Assembly (NCBI RefSeq): GCF_014200595.1
Contig: NZ_JACHCG010000003.1
Span: 410,084-474,083 of the forward strand
Direction of reading: 5' to 3'
Source of the DNA: Pedobacter cryoconitis
Lineage (GTDB): Bacteria; Bacteroidota; Bacteroidia; Sphingobacteriales; Sphingobacteriaceae
DNA length: 64,000 bases
Positions within the stretch are counted from its first letter, which is position 1; every line of letters starts with the position of its first letter. Positions 36,574 to 44,820 of this stretch are shown piece after piece. Under the pieces are notes generated by a model. It worked only from the letters and a program-made list of their open reading frames with translations. It was not told the DNA's origin and did no database searches. Made by a program: the position numbers and the translations under genes.

Positions 36574-37074
36574 TTATCTACCAAAGTATTCGTCTTTTTT
36601 ATCAACTCTGTTCGGATCTTCCAAAGGATATTGTTTCAACATCGGATGAACATTCAGTTCGTCCATATTTAAAATCCTTCTTAAATCGGGGTGACCTTCG
36701 AATTTAACGCCGAAGAAGTCATATGTTTCTCTTTCCATCCAGTTTGCACCGTTCCACAGAACAGTAGCGGTTGGGATTGAAGGGGTTTGTTCATGGATGA
36801 ATACCTTCACTCTGATCCTGATTTTGTTTACCATGTTATGTAAGTGGTAAACTACAGCGATATGTTTAGTGTCAGGGTAATGCACTGCGGTGATATCAGT
36901 CAGGAAAGCAAATTTAGCACCTTCTGTTTCTTTCAGATACGTAAGTACATCGATAATTACATCTTTAGTGGTTTGTACAGTCAGCAAACCATATGGTTCG
37001 TTCACTCCACTCACTTTAGCTCCGAAACGGGCAGCTAACAGCTCTATTACGCTACTATTGTTAACCTCTGCCAT
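36574..37074 (-). CDS. nuoC: NADH-quinone oxidoreductase subunit C
   Basis: A 166-residue 30-kDa-type subunit, with ERETYDFFGVKFEGHPDLRR near residues 113-132 as its signature and LKQYPLEDPNRVDKKDEYF at the end. It packs against NuoD in the quinone module. Its start shares one base with the nuoB stop. Confidence 0.95.
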   Translation of the reverse strand: MAEVNNSSVIELLAARFGAKVSGVNEPYGLLTVQTTKDVIIDVLTYLKETEGAKFAFLTDITAVHYPDTKHIAVVYHLHNMVNKIRIRVKVFIHEQTPSIPTATVLWNGANWMERETYDFFGVKFEGHPDLRRILNMDELNVHPMLKQYPLEDPNRVDKKDEYFGR

Positions 37075-37616
37075 TATTCGATTCCGTATGAAGCCAACAT
37101 TTTTTTATACTGCTCAGAATCTCTTCTTCTGCCAGATTCGTTTCTTACTAATTCCTGGATCTTACCGAAACCGTCCAAAATAGCTTCTGGTCTTGGCGGA
37201 CAGCCAGGAACGTAAACATCTACCGGGATAATCTCATCGATTCCCTGTAAAACTGAGTAAGTGTCAAAAATACCACCGCTTGAGGCACATGCACCTACTG
37301 CCATTACCCAACGGGGTTCTGCCATCTGTAAATACACTTGCTTTAGTACAGGACTCATTTTTTTAGCTATGGTACCCATAACCATTAATAAGTCTGCCTG
37401 ACGGGGAGAAAAACTTAAACGTTCTGAACCAAAACGACCGAAATCATAGTGTGAACCCATTGTAGCCATGAATTCAATTCCACAGCATGAGGTTGCAAAT
37501 GGCAATGGCCATAATGAATGGGAACGGGCTAAGCCAATAACCTTGTCTAAAGAGGTAGCGAAAAAGCCAGATCCTTCAATGCCTGGAGGCGCGTCTACTA
37601 TATTGATGTCACTCAT
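37074..37616 (-). CDS. nuoB: NADH-quinone oxidoreductase subunit B
   Basis: The start was set at the ATG at 37616 (MSDINIVDAPPG), giving 180 residues; an upstream TTG adds four codons. The N2 cluster ligands are the tandem cysteines in ATSCCGIEFMA near residue 40, a Cys in GACASSGGIFD near 104 and CPPRPEA near 134. NuoB passes electrons to quinone. A terminator-like hairpin ends 10 bp before the start codon. Confidence 0.96.
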   Translation of the reverse strand: MSDINIVDAPPGIEGSGFFATSLDKVIGLARSHSLWPLPFATSCCGIEFMATMGSHYDFGRFGSERLSFSPRQADLLMVMGTIAKKMSPVLKQVYLQMAEPRWVMAVGACASSGGIFDTYSVLQGIDEIIPVDVYVPGCPPRPEAILDGFGKIQELVRNESGRRRDSEQYKKMLASYGIE

Positions 37617-37626
37617 ATCATAAAAC

Positions 37627-37666
37627 AAAAAAGGCTCATTCTAATACAGAATGAACCACAAATCTA
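37627..37666 (-). terminator. terminator-like hairpin and -7 box between nuoA and nuoB
   Basis: On the minus strand GGTTCATTC (37649-37657) pairs with GAATGAGCC (37633-37641), nine pairs with one G-T wobble and a 7-nt loop, followed at once by six T residues, the form of an intrinsic terminator. TAGATTTG (37659-37666) just upstream matches the -7 consensus exactly but has no -33 box at the right spacing. The site could attenuate transcription after nuoA, or hold an internal promoter. Confidence 0.6.
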
Positions 37667-37722
37667 CAATATTTAGAGCCAAATTGGCTTAGTCTATCTC
37701 GATTTAGAACCGATCTAAATAA

Positions 37723-38094
37723 TTAGTTCCAGTCGAGTGCTTTCTTTTTCAAAATGTAAATAAAGCCTAATAAAAGGGTCGCCATAAAGACAAACATTTC
37801 GATTAATCCCGGCCATCCAAGTTCTCTGAAATTCACAGCCCATGGATACATAAAGATAACTTCAACGTCGAATAGTACGAATAAGATAGCGACAAGGAAG
37901 TATTTAATGGAGAATGGCTGACGCGCGTTTCCGACTACTTTTACTCCGGCTTCAAATGTACCTAGCTTGTCACTGGTTTTACGTGAGGGGCCTAAGAAAT
38001 GTGTAGCGATAAGAGTGACTACAACAAAGCCAAGGGCTACGATAACCTGGAAAATGATAGGTAAAAAATCTGAGGGTAAACTCTGCGTTTCCAT
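37723..38094 (-). CDS. nuoA: NADH-quinone oxidoreductase subunit A
   Basis: A 123-residue membrane protein with three helices. The loop between helices 1 and 2 contains KLGTFEAGVKVVGNARQPFS near residues 43-62; the usual cysteine of this YECG-type loop is replaced (FEAG). FVLFDVEVIFMYPW near 71-84 is the other family signature. It is the first gene of the nuo operon. Confidence 0.95.
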   Translation of the reverse strand: METQSLPSDFLPIIFQVIVALGFVVVTLIATHFLGPSRKTSDKLGTFEAGVKVVGNARQPFSIKYFLVAILFVLFDVEVIFMYPWAVNFRELGWPGLIEMFVFMATLLLGFIYILKKKALDWN

Positions 38095-38112
38095 ATAATC
38101 TTAATTAGGCCA

Positions 38113-38143
38113 CAAAAGTAAAAGAAAAAAGGGGTAAATCAAA
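38113..38143 (-). promoter_or_regulatory. nuo operon promoter
   Basis: On the minus strand TTTG (38140-38143), a 19-bp spacer and TACTTTTG (38113-38120) match the Bacteroidetes consensus in full. The start site should lie near 38106, about 12 bp before the nuoA ATG, giving a very short leader. The -33 box overlaps the proximal arm of the inverted repeat described next. Confidence 0.75.
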
Positions 38144-38239
38144 TAGTTAAAAGTGACTTACCATGTTCGGACGGCATTTCTTTGCCTGAAAAGGCAAAAA
38201 TGCATTGTCCTTACATTAGCAAGCCACTTTTAACTATTT
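38141..38239. repeat. 99-bp composite inverted repeat upstream of nuo
   Basis: The arms 38141-38159 and 38221-38239 are reverse complements over 19 bp with one mismatch. Nested inside are TTTGCC/GGCAAA, GCAT/ATGC and GGAC/GTCC pairings, which together form a single long cruciform. The architecture is similar to the element at 111-185, but the sequence is different. It abuts the nuo promoter, so it may be a regulatory site, a structured RNA or an inserted palindromic repeat. Confidence 0.6.
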
Positions 38240-38555
38240 CATTCTGCATCCCTGTCTGGTGTTTTACAAGAGGCACAAATTAAGATCAATGCGCTCTTAG
38301 GAAATGTTGGCTGGAGGTGAAAGAGAAGAAATAGACGTTATGACTTAAGGAGAAACTATTTGATGGAGCTGATAAGTATTATTAAGACATGGCTTTTAGA
38401 AGAAATTAAATGATTCTTTTGAATGGGAATCATTCTCCCTTTGCCCGTTTTCTCCACATCGTGTTGCTGTATTGTACATTTTATTATTTGCTTGTATGTT
38501 TTAGCATTAATAAAGAAAACATCTTCTAATGGCTTTATATGGATTTCTGAGACAT
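38240..38555. other. non-coding stretch between the nuo upstream element and the TPR gene terminator
   Basis: I see no supported gene here. Only very short frames occur, such as a 16-codon one ending at about 38410, with no family resemblance. No tRNA or clear promoter was recognised. Confidence 0.5.
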
Positions 38556-38588
38556 AAAAAAGGCCACCTTTAAGGGTAGCCTTTTTTT
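38556..38588 (-). terminator. intrinsic terminator of the TPR gene
   Basis: On the minus strand GGCTACC pairs with GGTGGCC (one T-G wobble), flanked by A and T runs that extend the stem and give a T tail. It lies 24 bp past the stop codon. Confidence 0.85.
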
Positions 38589-38612
38589 TATTTTAAGTAT
38601 TTAAATTAAATA

Positions 38613-40331
38613 CTATTTCTTTTTTAATGGAGCTTTTGCAGCAGGGGCAGCTAATTGTTTTGCACCAGCTAATGCATTTGCATTTGCAGGGTCAATAGCT
38701 AATGCCTTTTTGAAATAGTCACCTGCTTTTGCTTTATCTGAAGTAGTATAGGCAAATCCTAAGTTAGTATAAGCTTCAACTAAGTTTCTTTTCTCAGCTT
38801 CAGCTGCACCTAATTCAGGTTTTTTAACAGTTACTAAATCCAGGTATTGCTCATAGTAAGGAACTAATAAGCCTTTTGGGTTAGTCTGATCATCCATCAA
38901 ACGCGCAACACGTGCTCTCATGATGTAAGCCAAAGTGAATTCAGGTGAAACTTTATTTAAGTGTGCTAAAGCTGAGTCAGCTTCTACTAAAATAGTTTTG
39001 CTTGGATTCTTTTTGTCTCTGTCTTTGTTTGCATAATCAAAGTAATCAGCAGAAGCCAGGTAGTAATAGTTAGTTAATGAACCTTTACCGTTTGGATTCA
39101 ATTTGATCGCATCTTTATAAACAGCAGCTGACTGATCGTATTTTTTGTTTGTGTATAATGCTTTACCAACATCTTCTAATGCTTCTACGTTTGTAGAATC
39201 TTTAGCGATTGCTGTTCTGATGCTTTTTAAGGCTAAGCTATCTTGTCCTGCAACTAACTGAGCTTTACCTAGGTAAAGGTAATCGGCAGCGATTAAACGG
39301 GAAGTATCAGAGTTTTTAGCGAAGAAATCAGTTAATAATTTCAAACTCTCAGGGCTTTTGTTTTCAGCTGCTGAGTATGCTTGTAAACGGTTGATTACTA
39401 ATGTTTTTTGGTTGTTAGGATATAATTTCGCGATATCAGCTGTTTCAGTTTCTAAAGCTTTGAAGTCTTTTGCATAAAACAAGAACTGTGCGTAACGTAA
39501 TCTTGTATCGAAAGATTTGTCAGTCAGGTCCATGTATTTTTTGTAGTTCTCTAAAGCTTGTTTAGATTTTTCTGCATAGTGAGCTGGCTCAAAGTTTGCC
39601 CATTGCATGTATAATTCAGCAATTTCACGGTAAGCAGGACCATAGTTAGGGTCAGCTGTGATTACTTCTTTCAATTGTGTCTCAGACTCAGGAAATGCTC
39701 TTGATTCTTTGTACATTCTTCCGATCTGAACTTTAGCTCTTACTAAGCCTTCATTGATGTTCAATGCACGTAAGTAATTGCTTAATGCTTCAGAATTTTT
39801 TTTCTGTGCTGCGTATAAATCACCTAAAGCCAAAAATGTCTCAGGATCTTTATCAGCTGCATCTACTTCGTCAGCTTTTGTTAAGTTAGTTAAAGCTGCT
39901 GCAAAATCTGGTTTGTCTTGCTCCAGGTAAGCTTTACCAATGTATAAGTATGGAGTGTGGTCTTTTTTAGAAGCTAATCCAAGAGCTTTATCAAAATTAG
40001 TTTTTGCTGATGCTGCATTGTTAGATGCAAGATCCACATGTCCTAATCCAACATAGTTTAATGCATACTTAGGATCAGCAGCAATTCCTTTAGTAAAAAC
40101 TGCTTTAGCAGAATCTACATACTCATTATGCAGATATACATCACCTAAGTTAAAATAGTTCTCCCCTTTACCCGCCTGAGAACTTACTAGTGATTTAAGC
40201 ATAGAAGTTGCTTTAGCATATTGCTCAGCATCAATTGCTTTTTTTGCATCACTTAAGTTTTGAGCAAAAGAGGCAGAACCCATCACTACTAAACCTAAAC
40301 TTAAGGTTATTGCTTTCTTTGTCATTTTCAT
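38613..40331 (-). CDS. exported tetratricopeptide-repeat protein
   Basis: A 572-residue protein with a signal peptide (first ~23 residues, ending ASFAQ) and many TPR units such as NYFNLGDVYLHNEYVDSAK near 57, ALNYVGLGHVDLASNN near 88, and further units to the C-terminus; the final one reads AGDYFKKALAIDPANANAL. The tail is AAPAAKAPLKKK. It is predicted periplasmic and probably a scaffold. It lies downstream of the TonB operon on the same strand, 141 bp beyond the pstS-like gene, so a link to that system is possible. Confidence 0.85.
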   Translation of the reverse strand: MKMTKKAITLSLGLVVMGSASFAQNLSDAKKAIDAEQYAKATSMLKSLVSSQAGKGENYFNLGDVYLHNEYVDSAKAVFTKGIAADPKYALNYVGLGHVDLASNNAASAKTNFDKALGLASKKDHTPYLYIGKAYLEQDKPDFAAALTNLTKADEVDAADKDPETFLALGDLYAAQKKNSEALSNYLRALNINEGLVRAKVQIGRMYKESRAFPESETQLKEVITADPNYGPAYREIAELYMQWANFEPAHYAEKSKQALENYKKYMDLTDKSFDTRLRYAQFLFYAKDFKALETETADIAKLYPNNQKTLVINRLQAYSAAENKSPESLKLLTDFFAKNSDTSRLIAADYLYLGKAQLVAGQDSLALKSIRTAIAKDSTNVEALEDVGKALYTNKKYDQSAAVYKDAIKLNPNGKGSLTNYYYLASADYFDYANKDRDKKNPSKTILVEADSALAHLNKVSPEFTLAYIMRARVARLMDDQTNPKGLLVPYYEQYLDLVTVKKPELGAAEAEKRNLVEAYTNLGFAYTTSDKAKAGDYFKKALAIDPANANALAGAKQLAAPAAKAPLKKK

Positions 40332-40472
40332 CCGTTTTCTGTTTGATTTTTAAAGGTAATGAAGCTTGCATGGAAAATGCAGGTTCATCGGTTACTTATT
40401 TTTTATTTATTGTATAAGCTAATTCGTTTTTTTCTATTACCTGACTACTGAAAGCCACGGCTCAATATAATA

Positions 40473-41378
40473 TTAATTTTCCTTTTTTATATTAATCTCT
40501 CTCGGATTCATCTTATTTGGCCCCAATCCCGATTTCAAAACGATTAACTGACCTCTCTGGCCCGTTAACCACGTTGCAAAACCCGTGCCTAAACCATTTT
40601 TACCTTCTGCATTAATAATATAAACATTCCTTAAGAAAGGATATATACCATCAATTAAGTTCTTTTGAGTAGGCTTATAGAAGGTATCATCACCTTTTTT
40701 GCCCTTGGTGTTTTTTACACCCATAACTTTCACCTGATCGGTAAAGTCCTGCTGATCACGGCCATTTTTCATTAACCAGTTCACCCCAACAACCCCAATA
40801 TAGTTCTTATGCTCTGCAACGTATTTTATAACGTCTTTATTATTCTGTAAAGTATAAATACCTGACTTAGGTAATTCTTTAATTTGAGAAAGGTCCTTAA
40901 AATAGCGCAGTGTGCTTGAATAAGCGTTATCAAAAACCAGTTGTTTGCCTGAAGTGGAGGTACCTTTCATGATCGAAATCACTTCATAAGCAGTAATCGT
41001 CGAATCCGGGTTATCATTTCCCGTAATCAGTGCGATGCCGTCAATAGCGAATCTCGAAGTAAAAATCGGGATACTTCTCTTGCTGTATGCCTTTTCTTCG
41101 TCAGCTGTAAGCATTCTCGATAAAACAGCAACCCTTACGCTATCATTTAAGAAAGTAGGCAGGATTTTATTTTCATTGCCCTGAACCAATTCAAACCTGG
41201 CATCCGGGTAGTCCAGTTTAAAAACCTCAATCTGATCTTCCAGAACTGAAGAAAAACTCTCGTCAACAAGTAATTTTAACGTACCTGAAACACGGGATGC
41301 TTCCCCATCATCACTCTTAGGCTTTTGCTTACAAGCAATGAATAAAAATAATGGCAGGATAAAAATCAGCTTCTTCAT
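40473..41378 (-). CDS. PstS-like substrate-binding lipoprotein
   Basis: A 301-residue protein with a lipoprotein signal (LFLFIAC near residues 11-17). The mature part matches the PBP-like (PstS) fold: LKLLVDESFSSVLEDQIEVF near 35-54, and IDGIALITGNDNPDSTIT near 112-129, where phosphate-binding proteins recognise the ligand. No Pst permease or ATPase genes accompany it. Its position after TonB/ExbBD genes suggests a role in that system or a phosphate-sensing role. It starts 1 bp after the small membrane-protein gene ends. Confidence 0.8.
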   Translation of the reverse strand: MKKLIFILPLFLFIACKQKPKSDDGEASRVSGTLKLLVDESFSSVLEDQIEVFKLDYPDARFELVQGNENKILPTFLNDSVRVAVLSRMLTADEEKAYSKRSIPIFTSRFAIDGIALITGNDNPDSTITAYEVISIMKGTSTSGKQLVFDNAYSSTLRYFKDLSQIKELPKSGIYTLQNNKDVIKYVAEHKNYIGVVGVNWLMKNGRDQQDFTDQVKVMGVKNTKGKKGDDTFYKPTQKNLIDGIYPFLRNVYIINAEGKNGLGTGFATWLTGQRGQLIVLKSGLGPNKMNPREINIKKEN

Positions 41379-41379
41379 G

Positions 41380-41604
41380 CTAGTTGTCTTTTTGATTAAT
41401 CAAACGGAAAAATCTTATCACCGCATAAACGATCAGTAATAGTCCGAATAAGATACGGTAAGTAGGCTTAATTTCGAAAGGGATGTCTTTCCAGAAGATT
41501 AATGCGACTCCAAGAACCACATACATGGTCAACATCACCAGGCCTAAAATGAACAGAAATCGCTGTTGAGGCGATTTCTGTTTGAATGTATTGAAATTAA
41601 ACAT
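41380..41604 (-). CDS. small two-helix membrane protein of unknown function
   Basis: A 74-residue protein with two hydrophobic segments (about residues 16-37 and 47-65) and charged ends. No family is recognised. It lies between tonB (14 bp upstream) and the pstS-like gene (1 bp downstream), so it is part of the same operon and may be an accessory of the ExbB/ExbD complex. Confidence 0.7.
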   Translation of the reverse strand: MFNFNTFKQKSPQQRFLFILGLVMLTMYVVLGVALIFWKDIPFEIKPTYRILFGLLLIVYAVIRFFRLINQKDN

Positions 41605-41618
41605 TATTGTAATAATAT

Positions 41619-42440
41619 TTAGTTAGATAAAGTGAAACTGATCGGGATGTTATATTTAACACGAACAGGTTTACCATTCTGTATACCAGGAGTCCATTTT
41701 GGACTGGCCTTTAATACTCTGATAGCCTCTTCATCAGTACCACCACCTAATTTACGCTCAACTTTAATATCAGTCAGACGACCATCTTTCTCAACTACGA
41801 AAGATAAGAACACCTTACCCTGAATATTATTTTCCTGAGCCATAGGAGGATATCTTACTGCTTTATGCAAGTATGCATAAAACTTGTCCATACCTCCAGG
41901 GAAACCTGGCTGAGTTTCGATACTTACGAAGTCATAGACTTTAGTATCTTCCACTACTGCCGCTTGTTTAGGGCCTTCTCCTACTGGACCAACCACAACA
42001 ATATCAGCACCCGGGTCACCCTCAATTGTTTTCTGACCTGGGTCAGCAGCTTTTAATTGCTCAATCTGAGGAGGATCTTCATCACGAACCTGGTTATCCG
42101 GTTTTACAATCGGAGGAGGGAACTTGATTTGATCCGTCTTTGGTGGCGGTGGCTCAACCGGTGGCGGTGGAGGTGTTTTTGGATCCACCGGAGGCGGAGG
42201 TGCAACAGTAACTTCAACTTGTTTCACAATCTCCTCTTCAGGAAGCTGACCCTTGATCAAAGTAACGATCTTAGGTAAAAGAAACAAAAATATAAAAGCT
42301 GCCGAAGCAAAAAGTAGTGCTCTTGAAGTATTTGCGCCATTTTGTTTACGTAACTCGTAAGCTCCGTATTCTTTGTTCTTTTTAGCGAAAATAACATCAA
42401 GCCATTCCTTATTGAATAAATCTATTTTAGATCCGAACAT
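41619..42440 (-). CDS. tonB: energy transducer TonB
   Basis: A 273-residue protein with an N-terminal cytoplasmic stretch, one membrane helix (about residues 42-60), a proline-rich periplasmic linker (KTPPPPPVEPPPP near 90-102) and a C-terminal TonB domain with PPMAQENNIQGKVFLSFVVE near 196-215. It passes proton-motive energy from ExbB/ExbD to outer-membrane receptors. The membrane helix is further from the N-terminus than in E. coli TonB, as is usual in Bacteroidota. Confidence 0.93.
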   Translation of the reverse strand: MFGSKIDLFNKEWLDVIFAKKNKEYGAYELRKQNGANTSRALLFASAAFIFLFLLPKIVTLIKGQLPEEEIVKQVEVTVAPPPPVDPKTPPPPPVEPPPPKTDQIKFPPPIVKPDNQVRDEDPPQIEQLKAADPGQKTIEGDPGADIVVVGPVGEGPKQAAVVEDTKVYDFVSIETQPGFPGGMDKFYAYLHKAVRYPPMAQENNIQGKVFLSFVVEKDGRLTDIKVERKLGGGTDEEAIRVLKASPKWTPGIQNGKPVRVKYNIPISFTLSN

Positions 42441-42467
42441 TGCTTGTTATTTAAAATGTTAATAATA

Positions 42468-43004
42468 TTATAAAAGATTCTGAGATTTCATGAATGCTTT
42501 TTCAGCATCAGTGATGTTTTCATCATCAATTGCAGGAGCCGACTTGATTCCGGTAATTGCTAACTCATCCATGATATCAACAAAGTTTTTATAGGTAGCG
42601 CCAGAAGTAGGTTTAATCACCATAACGATAGATTTACCACTTGCAGCCTGTACTTTTTGTTTGTTATCCAGTATCGATTTTCTGATCTGAGTAAAATCCT
42701 GAACTTCAGGAGCTGATTTTCCAGCTTCTCCCATGTACCAGGCAACCTTGTTATTTTTACCTAACAAAATCGTCATGGTCTGAGATGCTCTTAATTCAAG
42801 TCTCTGCTCATTTTTCTCATCTTTATCTGGCTTCGCAATATCCATTGCGATTGGTTTATTCAGCGTGGTGGTTAACATGAAGAAGGTAATCAATAAGAAC
42901 GCTAAATCAACCATCGCGGTTAAATCTACTTTCGTAGACGATTTCTTACTCCTTACTTTCCCACCCTTTTTGCCACCCCCGCCGGAGGTATCTAATTCTG
43001 CCAT
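42468..43004 (-). CDS. exbD: ExbD/TolR biopolymer transport protein (second copy)
   Basis: A 178-residue protein with a short basic N-terminus, the membrane helix following KVDLTAMVDLAFLLITFFML (Asp near residue 32 in the proton path) and a periplasmic ExbD domain. It follows the first exbD by 7 bp. Two different ExbD proteins probably assemble on one ExbB pentamer. Confidence 0.92.
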   Translation of the reverse strand: MAELDTSGGGGKKGGKVRSKKSSTKVDLTAMVDLAFLLITFFMLTTTLNKPIAMDIAKPDKDEKNEQRLELRASQTMTILLGKNNKVAWYMGEAGKSAPEVQDFTQIRKSILDNKQKVQAASGKSIVMVIKPTSGATYKNFVDIMDELAITGIKSAPAIDDENITDAEKAFMKSQNLL

Positions 43005-43011
43005 GTTTTAA

Positions 43012-43626
43012 TTATTTGCTACCGCCTTCAGCAGTGGTGATTAAACTGAATTTGTTAATTTTTTGTTTTTGAAGGATGTCAACAATTTTCTTTACCATCG
43101 GGTAGCCTTCTTCAGCGTCACCTTTGATAGATACTCTCATTCCTTCAGAATGCAGCTCAGCAACAGCTTTACGGGATTGAAGAATCCAATCTGCCAATTG
43201 ATTATTGGTAGAATCGGTAGGTATACCTGTTTCCAGACCTGATTTCTTTCTTTTATCTCCGTCCAGCATCACAAACTGTTTTAAACTCTGGATTGGCACA
43301 CCGAATGATCCAATAACGCTAAAGCGTTTTTTCTCTTCTGGTGTAAAACTGATCTTATATTGCTCACCAATTTTTTCAAGCGTAGCTACTTTGATATCCT
43401 GACCAGCAGCTTCGAAGAAAACTTTGTCTGCACCAATCGTTAAAATCGCGATGTCCTTTTCAGGAACCTTGATTTTATACGTTGACGTAGGAAGTCTTAC
43501 ATCCAAAGGGTCCGGTTGTTTTGCAGTCGCTGATAAAATAAAGTAAGTAAGTAACAGGAAGGACACGTCGCACATGGCGGTCATATCAATCGAGGTACTC
43601 TTTCTTTGAACCTTTGCTCTAGGCAT
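43012..43626 (-). CDS. exbD: ExbD/TolR biopolymer transport protein (first copy)
   Basis: A 204-residue protein with the motif SIDMTAMCDVSFLLLTYFIL near residues 12-31 (membrane helix with the conserved Asp) and a periplasmic domain ending in DAEEGYPMVKKIVDILQK. Its sequence differs clearly from the second copy. It lies 86 bp after exbB. Confidence 0.92.
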   Translation of the reverse strand: MPRAKVQRKSTSIDMTAMCDVSFLLLTYFILSATAKQPDPLDVRLPTSTYKIKVPEKDIAILTIGADKVFFEAAGQDIKVATLEKIGEQYKISFTPEEKKRFSVIGSFGVPIQSLKQFVMLDGDKRKKSGLETGIPTDSTNNQLADWILQSRKAVAELHSEGMRVSIKGDAEEGYPMVKKIVDILQKQKINKFSLITTAEGGSK

Positions 43627-43712
43627 AATTTTAAAAATTACTTATGTTTTGTATAATGATGTTAATTCTTCCGGTTTTCCATAAAGCCGGTAAAAAAAAA
43701 TTACATTATTTT

Positions 43713-44540
43713 CTATTTATGCGTAGAAGCATAAGTTTGGATGATGCTAAAACCAGCTTCATCAATTGCATAAGTTAATTTATCAATTTTAGAAGTCAGG
43801 ATGTTGTACATGATAATCGCTAAAGTTGAAGTACCGATACCAGTTGCAGTATTGATAAGTGCCTCAGAGATACCTGTTGCTAACGCTGCTGAATCCGGAG
43901 CTCCAGAAGCACCTAAACCACCGAAGGCCTTGATCATACCTGTTACTGTTCCTAATAATCCCATTAATGTACCAACAGATACTAATGTTGCGATTACTGT
44001 TAAGTTTTGCTCTAACATTGGCATTTCTAATGTTGTAGCTTCTTCGATATCTTTCTGGATAGCTAAACATTTCTGGTCTGTGTCCATGTTTGCTTCAACT
44101 TCCATCTCACGATATTTTTTCAAACCAGATTTGATTACGTTAGCAACCGAACCTTGTTGTTTATCGCACTCAGCCATAGCTGCTTCGATATTATTTGAAT
44201 TTAAAAGTGCTTGTACTTTTTTCACAAAAGCATCTAAACTAGATGTACCAGTTGCTTTTCCGATAACGATGAAACGTTCTACTGAGAATACGATTACCAT
44301 TAAAAGCATACCCATTAAGATTGGAACGATTGGTCCACCTTTGTAAGCCATACCTGCATAGTTACCAACTTTAGGTAAGTTCTCAACGTTGTTGTCAATA
44401 AAGTTATTTGCATCTCCAAGAACGAATTTATAAATAAGTGCCGCGATGATAATACAAATTGGAATGACTAGAGTAGCGAATAGATTTGAAGCTGATGAGC
44501 TTTCCTTTTTAACTGTTGTTGGTTTTGGTGCGTTTGCCAT
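43713..44540 (-). CDS. exbB: MotA/TolQ/ExbB proton channel protein
   Basis: The start at 44540 (MANAPKPTT) gives 275 residues, with a normal start region; the longer frame adds 22 residues of poor composition. It has three membrane helices and the large cytoplasmic loop. VSVGTLMGLLGTVTGMIKAF near residues 193-212 holds the conserved small-residue channel helix, followed by SEALINTATGIGTS. It supplies the proton path to the ExbD proteins and TonB. Confidence 0.92.
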   Translation of the reverse strand: MANAPKPTTVKKESSSASNLFATLVIPICIIIAALIYKFVLGDANNFIDNNVENLPKVGNYAGMAYKGGPIVPILMGMLLMVIVFSVERFIVIGKATGTSSLDAFVKKVQALLNSNNIEAAMAECDKQQGSVANVIKSGLKKYREMEVEANMDTDQKCLAIQKDIEEATTLEMPMLEQNLTVIATLVSVGTLMGLLGTVTGMIKAFGGLGASGAPDSAALATGISEALINTATGIGTSTLAIIMYNILTSKIDKLTYAIDEAGFSIIQTYASTHK

Positions 44541-44638
44541 TTTTTTAGTTTTTGAGTTTTTAGTACTTTGTTTTTTTAAATTTAGATTAAATATCTTGTA
44601 ATACACACAACGACGAATAGAATCAAATGTTGCAATAA

Positions 44639-44668
44639 CAAATCTACAACTTTGATTTTAATTCCAAA
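44639..44668 (-). promoter_or_regulatory. promoter of the exbB-exbD-exbD-tonB operon
   Basis: On the minus strand TTTG (44665-44668), an 18-bp spacer and TAGATTTG (44639-44646) match the Bacteroidetes consensus. The start would lie near 44632, leaving a leader of about 90 nt. Confidence 0.65.
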
Positions 44669-44735
44669 TTAAATTATCATTACCAGGTAAATTTGATTTT
44701 CGCAATAAATCTATCGTCGCGTAGCTATTATTAAA

Positions 44736-44765
44736 AAAGATTGTCCCGGTTAGAAGACAATCTTT
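44736..44765 (-). terminator. intrinsic terminator of pckA
   Basis: AAAGATTGTC (44736-44745) and GACAATCTTT (44756-44765) are perfect 10-bp arms with a 10-nt loop. On the minus strand the stem runs into a T tract. It lies about 55 bp past the pckA stop codon. Confidence 0.8.
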
Positions 44766-44820
44766 CACAATGAAAACTAAAAAAAAATTCAAATGCAAAT
44801 TTTTCCTTAAAAAAAATGAT

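Noticed and set aside
38240..38410. Short frames upstream of the TPR gene terminator
   Set aside because: None exceeds about 16 codons from a plausible start and none resembles a known small protein.
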